From Lepidurus packardi (taxonomy: Eukaryota; Arthropoda; Branchiopoda; Notostraca; Triopsidae): a stretch of 64,000 bases of DNA. Under the pieces are notes generated by a model. That model had not been told where the DNA came from and ran no database searches. It saw only the letters and a list, made by a program, of their open reading frames with translations. Positions within the stretch are counted from its first letter, which is position 1. Every line of letters begins with the position of its first letter. The translations under genes and the position numbers were made by a program. Shown piece after piece: positions 24,684 through 36,540 of this stretch. The stretch lies in contig JAKZAN010000001.1 in NCBI GenBank assembly GCA_023053545.1, forward strand, positions 12,850,024 to 12,914,023, in the 5' to 3' direction.

Positions 24684-24691
24684 TGACGTCA
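24684..24691. promoter_or_regulatory. Second palindromic CRE (TGACGTCA)
   Basis: Same 8-mer as at 23407-23414, on the far side of the THAP-like gene and also about 50 bp from a TATA-like stretch. Motif match only. Confidence 0.4.
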
Positions 24692-24699
24692 CAGGACCA

Positions 24700-25850
24700 C
24701 ATGACCTGGCTGTACCAATGACAAAAATGCCCGAATTTGAATGTTAGATTCCTGATGTTCTAAATTTTTCAGTTTTTATTTTCGCGTATGATAAAAAGAC
24801 ACATAACACTAGAAACTAGATTTTTTACTCCTTTTTATAAGACAGTTGTTTTTTGGTGATGATTACCCTTTAAAGTGTTGCCCACTTTACGAAAGGCGAG
24901 CTTTCTTTAGGAATGCGGGGCATGGCCCATTTGAATGCTGCAAACGGGGGGAAATAGGGGAATTCCGTGGCTAAGTGACGTGACAAATTTTTCATGCAAA
25001 TTTGCAGCATGGGTTGGGTGTGGATAGTGTATGGGGTCCTTCTCAAAACCCAAGTGCATAAGACTGTGTTCTGCTCCTTTTGGGTGCTTTTCGTGCTTAT
25101 GGTTAGGTTACCCAGCAAGAGCAAGAGGCGTTGATGAACTGCACTGCAACGGAATACCCACACGATTCTACACTTGGCATCTAATGCAACGCTTTTTTAT
25201 GTTTTCTAATTTTATTAGTGTTACCGACTTGACGGTGAGATTAAACGGCGAGATTAAAACATTCAACCACGCCCACACAATGCGAAAGATGTTTATATTT
25301 CTACCATTCTTTATTGGCATAAAAGTACCGCAAGACAGTTCCAATATTTCTGTTGCAATTTTAAAAATTTCTATAGTGGACTGGATTGAAATGGTAGGTC
25401 TGCACTTAAAATTCTATTGTAATGTAATAAATGTATGACAATAGTAAACTGGCAGAAAAGATTAGCACTAGATTGAATGTAAAAAGTACCAAGGAAATTT
25501 CTGTAGGGTAGTGCCACGCGTTATGGCACCCGGACTAGCGGTTAGTCGGGGGTAATGTGGGCGTGACCAAAGTTAGCTGACTTGAGCTCTAAATTTTTTG
25601 TAAATTTTACTTATTTTCTTTGAAGGCAAAGTGTATGCTTGGAGTTTTGCTGCGAACTTGAAGCAATAAAAAACGAGTAGCCTAGTCCCGTGTTCTTTTA
25701 GCCTTGTACAGATAATAATTGGCACCGTTTATTGCTGCTATAAGTTATGCGTGGCTTCTTTTCTAGACCCCGCCTTTACCGTTTCTGGAATGGCTTTTGA
25801 ATTGTGGGGAATTTTTGGAGGCCATGTAACGCACCGCGGGAGTGAGACCA
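24700..25850. other. Non-coding interval
   Basis: No supported exon. The 135-codon frame at 25031-25438 shows no recognisable domain and no splice support. Confidence 0.45.
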
Positions 25851-25923
25851 AGATAAATAGGCAGGACGTGCTGTACCATTTAGTACTTCCCGGTCACACT
25901 ACTCCGAAATAAGTTGCAGGTTA

Positions 25924-26106
25924 ATGTGTCCAGCGTGGCAACAGCAAATCAATGGGGGAAGTTTTAACACACCAGGCGGATATTACGACCTAATGGTATT
26001 CGATCATCTCGCATCAGAGCAACAGATGAGAGCACTGATGGCCATTACAGTCAATGTGCTCAACTTCCTTTTATTTATTTTTATTTTTCTAACTTCTTAT
26101 TTCTAA
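25924..26106 (+). CDS. Candidate tail-anchored microprotein, 60 residues
   Basis: A true ATG opens a 60-codon frame: a soluble part (MCPAWQQQINGGSFNTPG, YYDLMVFDHLASEQQ) followed by one C-terminal hydrophobic segment (VNVLNFLLFIFIFLTSYF) of about 20 residues reaching the last residue. This layout is typical of tail-anchored membrane microproteins such as calcium-pump regulators, but no homologue is recognised. A TATA-like ATAAATAG at 25853-25860 and a TCACACT about 30 bp later could form a core promoter; alternatively a TTGCAG just before the ATG could be a splice acceptor. The gene stands alone in a gene-poor stretch. Length alone does not exclude chance. Confidence 0.35.
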   Translation: MCPAWQQQINGGSFNTPGGYYDLMVFDHLASEQQMRALMAITVNVLNFLLFIFIFLTSYF

Positions 26107-29100
26107 CTTAACCAGCCATGAGGTGCAACCAATATTTTCAACTGCAGATCAACTCTTCTATATGCCTAAGAGCTGAATAATTTGAAATGTTACCCATAGT
26201 TCCATTAAGTAAATTCTTTATAAAATTGTCTACCTATCCTAATAAGAAATAAGAATTCTTATTATATAGTGTAATCCAAGGTACATTGTGGCATAACGTA
26301 TAGAAATTCTAACATAAATAACGTAGACACTACAACATATCCTAGTGCAATCCAAATGGAAAGAGAAGTTGAGAAAGTATCAGAGACTCGCTTAGCTACC
26401 TTTCTTTTGCAAAACTTTTCGCTTAATGAAGGATACTGTGACAATCTATTGTGGAAAGGCAAACTCTTTTAGTCAAAGAATTCGAAGCAAAAGCTGAAGG
26501 GTGGGGCGTTGCATAGAAGGGGATATATACACCGCATGATGGGGAGTCGCGTCCCACATTCAACAATAAGGACTTTTTCTTATATAGCTGGTGATTAGTT
26601 GACAATAGCGAAAAGAAGAAGTGAGGGATTTATGCAGTTGATCCATCGCAAACAGTTCCAAGCAAAAGTGGATAAGGGGTTTCTTCTTTTTGAGGACGTT
26701 TTTCTTCTTCTTTCCCCTCAAAAAACTTGAATAGTAAAAGTAAAACCTATTGAATAGTGCGCCATATGGTTACAAAAGGTAAAAGTATGAGCCATCCATC
26801 TTCAGGTAGCTTTTGTGGCCAGGTGACCTTTCGCAGCAATCTTTTCTCTTCCCCCCAAGATTCTTTAACTCGGAAGGCCTCTTCCTACGCCTGTCTTTTA
26901 TGCATTTCATGCCGATAGAGTTGAGTTGACTGGATTGTGGATGACCTCAGCAGCAAGCACCCCCCCCCCCCCCCATCTGCTTTATCCGCGTGATAGCGAT
27001 GTGTATCCACACTACACCACGCGAAGGTGAGGTCAACTAAAAAGGTGCTCCCCCCAAAATAGGCATGTGAAAGAAAAGACTGGCTGGGATCTGGCTGCTT
27101 CAAGGGGGGAGGAAAAAGTATTGCACACTACAAAAGCCTTCTATATAAGCCATATAGAAATTGTATTCGGAAGGAAGAGAGGGGGGGGGTTGCTTTTCTT
27201 CTGTTCTGACAAAGAAATATATGCGACAGCTTTCTTGGATGGGACACGGGCCCGGTCCTAGGACCTGAATGGAGTAAGTGGCGAAGATAAAAGGGGGTTT
27301 TTAGTGGTTTTCCACAGCCAAAGGAAGATGGAATGTGCAGATTTGCGATGTCCCTTGCCCGTTTTTCTGCTCCCCAAGATAGTAAGTAACCAAGAGTTGG
27401 AAGTTCCCTTATATACACTACACTCAAAGTCTCCAACAGCTCCAACAGCGGAAGTCAAGATAAGGAACTGGAAAAAAGGTACTGTCAGCAAATATTTCGG
27501 CTATTTGAGGTCACAGATTTACCCCCTACTTTCCTTTTTTTCTTCTTTTTTTTGAAGCAAAGTCCGCAGGATTCCTTTAACAAGTCAATAGGATTTTTTG
27601 TTACCTTCTTTTTTTGGTTTCTAACCAAGTGTCTAAGTTACACGCGAGATTTATTTTTTATCAAGCATTCCATGTGCATTGGCCAAGAATGAACATAGCA
27701 AAACCACAGAGATAACACCTTGTGCGTCCCAGCCACCACATAAGATTGATTGTTCAGGAAAGAAGGAATCCGGTCCGACCTCGATCAGCGTATATTGACC
27801 ATTGGAGGGGTTACTAGGACATTCCGATTGTTGTGACTACCCTCAAATACCTTTAGCCGAATACTGTGCAATGTAGTAAACGCCAATTCATTTGTCATGA
27901 ACAGTAAAAATGTATCCGCACAGTGAGTCGGACCTCAAAACTATTTGCTTCTGCTGAGATGAATCTCCTGGCCAGGCTATGGGGGTTGAGGGGGCAGGAG
28001 GGGAGGGGTTGGGGTACGTACCGTGCTAATGGACCGCGTGGCAGCAGGCAGCACACCTTTTGGGTTAAGATGGTTAGGACCTCACTTCCATTAGGCCATT
28101 TGGTTGTTACTTATACTTACAACTATGCCACTATACCTACGGTATAGATCATTCCATTCCCGTTCCGAAAGGTTCTTTTCCCGTCCTATCCATTTTGCAC
28201 CACGGTACAGAGCAGAGAGCACCCTTTGGAGAATGTTGGGGTGTTTCCAAAGAGGGAAATGACTCCATGATAGAGCGTAAAAGCTTATAATCATGCATAA
28301 CCCCGTTATCTTTCTAAATACGAAACCTCTATTTTTTTTTTTTAAATTCATATCATAGTGGCTTGAGGTTATAGTAGCCTACTTTTAATAGGCCTTCCCC
28401 GTCATCCTACCTAGAAACCCAATGTGATTATGGACGGTCATCCTCTCCATAATTTGTGGCAAAAAAAATAAGCACTCAAAAAATGGCTACGCGGTTTTGA
28501 GTTCTAAGCGTTGAGTTGCAACACACTGTGAAAGGAATTTTTTGGCGTTACGTGTGGGTCCCCACTTTTGGTCAAGTGTCGTCCTGCTCTCGAGTTAAGG
28601 TTATTTATATTTCTTCTTTAAGCCAAGGTTATATGTTTGAGGATATTGTTATGCAAATAATGCGACTTTTTTATTTATTTGTCAAAAGTGTCCGTGCTTC
28701 AACGTAGCAAACGTTCGTACCGGAGGAGAGCGGAAAAGATCTTTCTATTGACCCAAGTCGGAGTCCGAGTTGGACGACACACACACAACACTTCACCTGT
28801 TTCTCCAAGGCAAGGCTAAAGGTGTGACGTCTATTTCCTTCAAGCTTGGCTGTCATTTTAAGCACAACGGACACTTACAACGTGCGAGGAACGACAGCGG
28901 AAAAAATAAATAAATAAAAACGAAAAAAACCCCAAGAGTTTCACAAAAGGGCCCACCAAGAAGATGGATGAAGATCTTCTTAAGGACCCCCCAAAAAAAG
29001 ATACAGAATTCCAGGTCTTTGCGGTCACGCAAACGCTTACCTTTGATTCTTTTGATTCTTGCCAGAGATCCAGTGGAGTATCTTTGCATGAAAGATGTGA

Positions 29101-32100
29101 AATCCACAAATACTATTTATATTTTTTTCCACGGGGATTCTAAAGTGTTGCCCAGTAACTGCAATTGACTTGATAGATAAAACCAGTCTTCGGAGAGGCT
29201 ACATGAAAAGTTTGAGGGATCCCGCGAAGGAATGCATCAGCTGGTACCAAAAGGGGACGGAAGAGGTGGTATTATGGGTTGTGGGAGGAGGAAGGTGATG
29301 GTGACAATGGCCAGGAATGTTCCAAAGTCGTTTTCTTAAAGTTATTGATGCGATAGGACAAAAACACTCCATAATGGACAGTCGAAGAATAAGCGAAAGC
29401 TTTGGGCAACCAACGGGGGTCGACCGTCGTACGTCGTACCCTCAAAGTTGGACAACTCCGCAGCATAATTCCCCCCTTCATATAAACTTGGGCCTCATCC
29501 ATCAAGCCTTCTCCTTCATCTTTTCAAATGTTTTGGTTAGCGGAGCCTGCACAGTTTTCCTAAGATGACATCGACATTTGCGTGTGATATGAGCCTCCCA
29601 CTGGGATTTTTTTTTTAAAGAGAAACATGGTTGCACGTACATTCTGCGGCGATACACGACACACTATACGGGCCCTCTGCGCCTTAGCTATTTTATTTTA
29701 TTTTTAATTTTCTTCCACCTCGAAGCTTTTGCAAGGCTTGCGAACTTTTCTTCTTGTTGTTCGGTGTGAGATGCATAATGCAAAGCGAACCAAACGGACA
29801 TGTGCGATGCGGTTATCGTTGTCCTGTTGTTAGATTATGGCCACCCATAAAAATGACAACCGCATGTTATGGCTGGTGTGTGTGTGAGTATGCAAGTCAA
29901 AAGATTTGCTTGGACCCGGACCATCACGCTGCATGTTTAAGATTATTGATGGTAAAAAAGAAACGCATTAAGATTTGCCTCCCTATTGCGGCTCTTGTTC
30001 TTTTATTTTGGTAGGATTTTTTCTTTTGGCAATTTTCAAATCCAAGTTGAAAACTCCATCGTGTCTGTTCGTTAGTGTCAACCAAGGCTGCGATACGTTT
30101 AACCATGGCGGTTTTAATCGTCGTACTTCTTTAATCTATGGGTCTGGCATAACATGGTGTGTTTCGGATTTTTTATCTATTTTTTTTCCGTACCCATGAA
30201 AGACACTGGAGGGTCTTGGAAGTTTATCGTAAGAGCCCGCTTCTATACCAGGAAAGGTCTCCATTCATCACGTGTCATTGGAATTGACATTCGAACTTGC
30301 CACGTTGGTTTAATCAAATCAGTTAGAGTGACTTGGCACTTATAGTCCGTCCCCGCTATTTATACAGCATACCAAAATCCGTGTGGTGCTAAACGCATCT
30401 TTTAGTATTGCCTGTCACTGTTGGAAAATCTCCGCCAGAAATCTACATTTTCGGAGAAAAGGCTCCAGAAATTAGCCAGCTCCATTATTTTTTTTTTGTT
30501 GGCGTTAATAAAAAGCGGTGAAGGTTACTTGTATCACATTTGCAGCTGTTAAATTTCTTGGAGGTAAAAACCTGTGCTTACTCGCCAAGTTCCAATGCAG
30601 GTGTAAACTTTTTCTTGTGTTCAAACTTTTTTGATTCTTCTTTGATATCAGTTTTCTTGTAGTATATAGACGGTATCCGTGGAAAAAGGACGAGTCGGGT
30701 CAGGGGGCACTAAGGGTTGCCAAGTATAATTTACATGAAGGTGGGAGGACCTCCTGCCGTTCCTTGGCGAAGTCGTCTTAACGATAGTGACACCCATATC
30801 GACTTTACCAAAAGTCCAGGTGAGCTTGACTTCGGGTCCGCCACTCGACAGCAATGAATTGTGACGTAGTTAAGCAACTAAAATAAAAATAACTAAAATA
30901 AAAATAACACAAAAATGTAGAGATAAAGACAAAGACATGTATAGAAAGTCCCGCCTGTTCCTTTAAGAATTCCATGCAAATGCCCAGGCAATTGTTAGAT
31001 TTGGGAAATTTTCCAATGTCAGTTTTTCTTCGTTTTTACCTTATATAGCACAGTACAGGTGAGAAGAGTCACAGGAGATCGTTTGGGAACCAAAAAAAAA
31101 AAAAACACGTAAAAACATTTGAAACTTAGAGTAGAAGCCCACTTGCTGTGCTTTTTCATCTCAAAACTCTCCAGAAAAAAAAGAATTAAAAATAAAATAA
31201 AAGTATTTCGCCACATGAGATCTTATTAATCAAACATTTGTATTCGTACGAGGTGTGCAACGAATGTTCTGTCGATTGCGTCGCATCGAACCCATGCCAA
31301 TTGCATACATCAAGTTTTTGGCTTGGCCGCGTGAGTTTTGCTGTACAGCGATCCTCTTAAAAGATGAAGTAATTGATGGAGTACCTACTGGAGTTACATA
31401 ACGTTGTCAGTAACACACGCACAGACAAATGGCTTCACATTTCCCCGCTCAAGCGATCTCGAAACATGCGAACTCGTGCAAATCGCTGATGACCATTTAC
31501 ACGAAGAAAGTTTGACGCTGAAGGATGACACGTGACAAATGATGCTCGTGCAGGTTGCCACAACTTGTTCACTTGGCGAAGCTAGCCAAAGCTCTTTTTA
31601 GTCCCAATCGAAGCGAACTGAAGTGCGCATGTGCACATTTAACATCTAGAACTAGCACCAAGTGTGCATTGTATTAGCTGATAACAGTGATAAGCGAAGT
31701 CGACAAGTTACGTCTCTCCACATTGTCCATTCCAATGGAACATTTTGCAAGAATATTTTTTAAAATGAATTATTTAGAGGTACCCTTTTTGTTGTTTACA
31801 TCTTACGGGTTATAACGAGTACCACCATGCGAGCAGAAAAGTGAGGTTAAACAAAAGTATGGAAAGAATGGGGGTTCTGTACAAGATATACCTGGGTGGG
31901 ATGGGGTTGGGAGGGGAGGGAAGAGGAATCCATCCGAATGTGAAGATGAAGGGGTATGTCATAACCTGTGCTCAAGTCGCATGGCTTGCCTCATAAATAA
32001 TCACGTCGGAGTGTCGTAAATGCAGAAAGATGTGGCATTTATTGTGGAACCCTGTGCTCCAAGAAGGGACGGCCGGACTCGTGCAAATGAGATGCAAAAT

Positions 32101-35092
32101 GCCACATTTTCTTAAGCCAGTTTCATTCTGGATTTTTTTTTATTGTTATTTCCCTTTTTTACTACCAGCGTTTTGGAACAACTTCGCACATCCATAATCA
32201 CAGTCCATTTTTATCTTACGTGCTCAGTGCAGCAGTCATTGGCTCTGGGGGAAAAATATATAAATATATGTGAAATGTAAGCTAAATGTGGTGAAAGAAT
32301 GTCTTTTTTTTGGTATTGCTATTTTTCTCTATTTCATCCTCCGTAACGGGCCTACAAAGCACAGGTCAGATCGTTCATCATATTCAAATGTACTATCCCT
32401 TGGCATAGCACTCTTCTTGCAGCTCAGCTGGAGCACACAGACCGGTTTTGCATTTCTTTTTTGGGGAGAAATCTCTTGCCTCTTGTTTTTGCATTGGTGC
32501 GCAGTTCGCGGTTGTTTAAAAGCGTTACTCCGCAACGCATTATACCAAAAAAGACGCTTGAAAAACACTAGTTAACTCTTTGGGGAGTGGATAGTTTTAC
32601 TTTTTATCCCGAGTGCCCTTGAATGGGATGCTTCAACGAAAAAAGATGTGTTTTTAGTTTAGAAATAAGGAATTGCTCGCTCATTTGGTTAATGGAAGCC
32701 TCGGACTGACGTCCCGCGTCAATTAAGCAATCAAGAAAAGCGTAGACGCCTTTTAGTCTCAGCTCCTGGTCTTTTTTTTGTTGCTAGGATTGCTAGGGCA
32801 GCTGGCATTGTTGTTTGTTTGCCGAGTTGCAACGTGTCGGACCTTCGATGAGAGAGAAAGAGTGAACAAGAGAGACAGAGAGAGAGAGGGAAAGAGAGAG
32901 AAAAACACTTTGCCTTTATTTATTTGTTGATTTGCATAAACCACACACACACACACATACATCCAAGTCTTACACTTGATCGCTTCTTTTTGGGAAAATT
33001 AGCTATGCATGGCCGAGGCAAAGAATGAGCTTCGTCACGCGCTTTCATACCGATTTCTGTATTAGGGACTTTGGGGCTCCAAAAGTCACTCAGTTTTTGT
33101 TTGCAAGAAAAATGCTTGTCAATCCGAAATTGATATATCCTATATAAGGGTTATGTACAGTACCAAAAGGGCGGCAATAATAATTATGGGATTTTTGCTT
33201 CACGGTTTCTTCTGTCTGTGTGTATTGTATGTGTGTTTGTGCAATCCAGCCCCCCTCTTCTCACAAGACTTTTAGCGGGCGGATACGGATAAGGAAATGC
33301 AATTGCTCGCTCAAGCCGCAATATCCATCACATAAAAAAAGATAAATAGAGATTATTTATGGGAGCCCCAAACCGACAAGGGGGAGGCTGTGGGGCGGAT
33401 TCCGAATGCGGAAAAAAAGAGGTTGAGGTTGGTTGAAGGAGATTTACCATGCTCACTCTCCTCTTTCCTTTCCTTTTGCTTTGCAGCGGTAGCAAATTTT
33501 CTCTCATTTCTGTCTTGACACACTCACATACTATAAAGAACTTCCGATTTCCAGGCGAGGGGGGTCATTCGGACATAATGAGGATGCTAATCTGTAATCA
33601 TAGCCTTCTTCCATAGCCTTGCTCCCGTGTTATCAACTACTGTAGCTTCCTACATCCGAAATAGAAAGCGTTTTTTATATAAATGCACAAGTTATTTTCA
33701 ATAAAATAGAACCGAAAAAAGCTTCCTGGTCATCTTCAGCACATCCGAAATCTTTTTTTCATATAAATTTGTTCGCTCTGCTCGCTAAAAATCGAACAAA
33801 AGAAAGAAAAGGAAAGCGTTCCGGAGTTCATTTGATCCATTGACTTGCCATGGTAAAGAACAAAGAGTTTATAAGTTGACAGGCTGTTTCATAAGTGCAG
33901 AAAGAGGGACATATGTGTGGAGTGCCATATGGTCAAGTTTTTGGAGTAGATTTGCATGGCCCCAGTTCGCTTTGGGGATCAGAGTTAAGTCACTTAACAA
34001 AGGAAGTGTATGAGGGGTTGCGGGATTGCAGTTCTGCCAACAATCGCGCAAGTGTGCTTGTGCCTTTTCTTTGTAAAAGAAACTAAAGAACGTACAATAG
34101 ACTTGGGGGATACGTACGTATATAGGGATAAAATAAGGGATAACCCCCCATACTTTTGCCAGTTTAACTTACCACCAACTCACCCTCATGCCAAGCTTAT
34201 TGAAACGAAACTTACTATTGCTGGAGGACACGTTAAGATGAAGTTGCAGCTGTCATAGCGTTTGTGCACCCAAAAAGGTCGATTGGGATGCTATTATTAT
34301 CAACGCCATTATACCTACTTTGATTTCTGTTTGTTTTTCTTTCCTTTTTAACTTGAGCCAATTGTAACCATTGATTGGGTGCGGCTTTGGTTGAGACGAC
34401 ATTTTTCTTTTCTTCGCTATTACTTGTTATAGAATTTAGACAAGGTTAAATTACTCGAGTGCCGCTTGTAGGGGATTAGGGATTTGCTACCACGATTCAA
34501 TCCCATGGTTGACTGCATCCCAAGACGGATCTCACTCCATCTTTGCTGGCTGGGGCCTTTTAACTATCACACCTGCCGTTTTCCCAAAGGGCGAAATATA
34601 CCGTGGCTCTTCTTGTCTGTGTTAAATTCCTGGTAGCGCACACAATAGGCAGCTAATTAAATCAGACAAGATAATTTCACCCTCCAGCGTATATAATACT
34701 CTAAGCTAATACGCAAGCAGAGGAGGTAAGAAAGAATTGGCACGAGTTTTTTTTTAATATTCGTTAATTTTCCACACTGCCTTGTCTCTGAGGCGGATCT
34801 CTTTTAAAGAAGACCAAGGCGGTGTAGGTTAAAAAAATTGTCATAAATTACGGTTTCTTAAATTTATTTATTTGCGGTTCGGGCTCGGTGCCAAAAAGAA
34901 CGCGTCGTGAGTTTTACAAGTCAATGACTAGGTTTTTCACATTCAAATGGAGTTATATATATGTGCAAACCGCGATTTGTTGAGCGGATCCCATCGCATG
35001 CGGAGCAAAAAAAAAAAAAGAAACCCATGAGCCATACACACAAAACGCGAAAAAAAACTCCTTTTCTTGAGAACAAAAGATATAGCGTTTGT
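26107..35092. other. Gene-poor interval downstream of the bHLH gene
   Basis: Nine kilobases without a supported exon. Contents noted: a 16-bp palindrome around 26248 (AATAAGAATTCTTATT), a C15 run at 26960-26974, a 15-bp tandem pair of A-rich units near 30878, a GA-rich tract at about 32870-32905 and CA repeats near 32943. As flanking sequence of a neural bHLH gene it may hold enhancers, but nothing specific can be shown. Confidence 0.5.
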
Positions 35093-36286
35093 TCATCCTG
35101 ACGTTTTGAACGCCATGCCGGAGCTTGACGAATGACTTAATCGGGTGTGGGTGGTAGATTTCATGCCCGCCGCAACTGAAGCTGACAGGTGTTGTGACGG
35201 TGGTGCGAAAGGCGTATTCGTACTAGAATGGTGGGTAATTAAGTCGTTGGCGCGTTGTGTATTGCTTCCGGTGAGCATGCCGGAGTTTTCCGTCGTATTT
35301 CTGTCGTCACCACTACTGCTGGTCGGGGTGGGCAGAGCCAATCCTGCAGCCGCAGCAGGTGGTATGGGGAAGCCGGTACTTTGGTTCATGTAGGCAATAA
35401 ATCTGCGGAGTTCGTCCAAGGCATTCGCCTGCATCATGATGTAGTTCTTGGCCAGAAGGAGCGTGGCGATCTTGGAAAGCTTGCGAACCGAAGGCGAGTG
35501 AGCGTAAGGAATGACGTTGCGAAGCTCATCCAAGGCATCGTTGAGATCATGCATGCGGCGTCGTTCACGGGCATTGATGCTGAGACGAACCGCTTTACCT
35601 TGGCGGTTCTTCCGGGAATTGGTATTCAGTAACGGTCCCCGCTCTCGGTCCGGGGAATTCAAGGCGCCTGAGGAGTCTCCTATGTCCTCTGGACGTTCCA
35701 GCAGGCCTGATTGGGGCAGAGCGAGTTCCGTAGGGTCGTTGGAATGCTCGGTACCTGCCTCTTCATTAGTGCCGTAGTCGTCGTCGCTGGACGCTGAAGG
35801 GGAATGCGACAATCGCCGCTTCAAGTAGGGACGATTCTCGTCACCTTCCATAATGCTGCGATGATCTAGGTTGTGACCCAAAGCCGAAGAAGACGTATGA
35901 CGCCATTTGTCCTCCAATGTCTGATTGGCCGTTACGCCATGATGGCTGTTGTTGGAGTGGTTCAAAGTGGTAAACATGTTGGCCGAAGATCCAGAAGCTG
36001 CTGCTGAAGTAAGATTCAAGCCTTGCAATTGCCGGTACTTGGCGTGGATTTGGTAATCAAGCATGGCTGGGTAGAAATGGCTGGGCAGCTCAGGTTTGAA
36101 AGGTGAAGGAGACGGGCCGCCAGCAGCATTGTAAAGTTTACTAGGGGAGAATGCAGGGGGCAAACCTGGGGTAGGAGGGTCGTTGTCTCGACGGGGAAGT
36201 GGAAAGGTGCCGTAAGGAGGCAACAATGCTCGGTTGCTGTTGCTATTGTTATTGGGTGGCAATTGAAAAGCCGTTGCTGCGTCCAT
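35093..36286 (-). CDS. BHLHE22: bHLH transcription factor, BHLHE22/BHLHE23/Oli class
   Basis: A single coding exon of 397 codons. The bHLH domain lies at about residues 230-290: basic region [20 protein letters not shown], loop [20 protein letters not shown] and helix 2 [19 protein letters not shown], nearly identical in these blocks to vertebrate BHLHE22/23 and Drosophila Oli. These Olig-family factors bind E-boxes, usually as repressors, and specify neuronal subtypes (retinal, spinal and motor neurons). The N-terminus is Pro/Asn/Ser-rich and the C-terminus Ser/Thr-rich, as in orthologues. A splice acceptor (TTTTTGGTTTAG) ends 9 bp before the ATG, and a donor at 36540/36541 defines a likely 5'-UTR intron (36296-36540). 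It stands alone between large non-coding flanks, as expected for a developmental regulator. Confidence 0.95.
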   Translation of the reverse strand: MDAATAFQLPPNNNSNSNRALLPPYGTFPLPRRDNDPPTPGLPPAFSPSKLYNAAGGPSPSPFKPELPSHFYPAMLDYQIHAKYRQLQGLNLTSAAASGSSANMFTTLNHSNNSHHGVTANQTLEDKWRHTSSSALGHNLDHRSIMEGDENRPYLKRRLSHSPSASSDDDYGTNEEAGTEHSNDPTELALPQSGLLERPEDIGDSSGALNSPDRERGPLLNTNSRKNRQGKAVRLSINARERRRMHDLNDALDELRNVIPYAHSPSVRKLSKIATLLLAKNYIMMQANALDELRRFIAYMNQSTGFPIPPAAAAGLALPTPTSSSGDDRNTTENSGMLTGSNTQRANDLITHHSSTNTPFAPPSQHLSASVAAGMKSTTHTRLSHSSSSGMAFKTSG

Positions 36287-36295
36287 GATGATGAC

Positions 36296-36540
36296 CTAAA
36301 CCAAAAATCGCGAGATTAATTACGGGGACTCTATTGTTTGCCTTTCTTAGCACACCCTCCGCTTCAATCCCGTGAAATCTCCACCCTCGTGAAGTTCAGA
36401 AACTATACAAGTTAGGAGAAACAATCACAATAGAACATCTTTGGGGGAATGTGGAGTGTTGAGGACAATACACAGGCATGCCATGGGGCCATTAATCAAC
36501 ATGATTGCAGCGCGCAAAAAGACAACAATGAATGTAATAC
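36296..36540 (-). other. Probable 5'-UTR intron of the bHLH gene
   Basis: On the minus strand CTACAG/GTATTA at the 36541/36540 boundary is a good donor and TTTAG/GTCATC at 36296/36295 a good acceptor, 9 bp before the bHLH start codon. GC-richer sequence at about 36800-36960 is the likeliest promoter area. Confidence 0.5.

Noticed and set aside
33895-34258. Two overlapping plus-strand frames with protein-like stretches (YFCQFNLPPTHPH)
   Set aside because: Non-ATG starts, a frame change between them and no family recognised; could be an old transposon relic but this cannot be shown.
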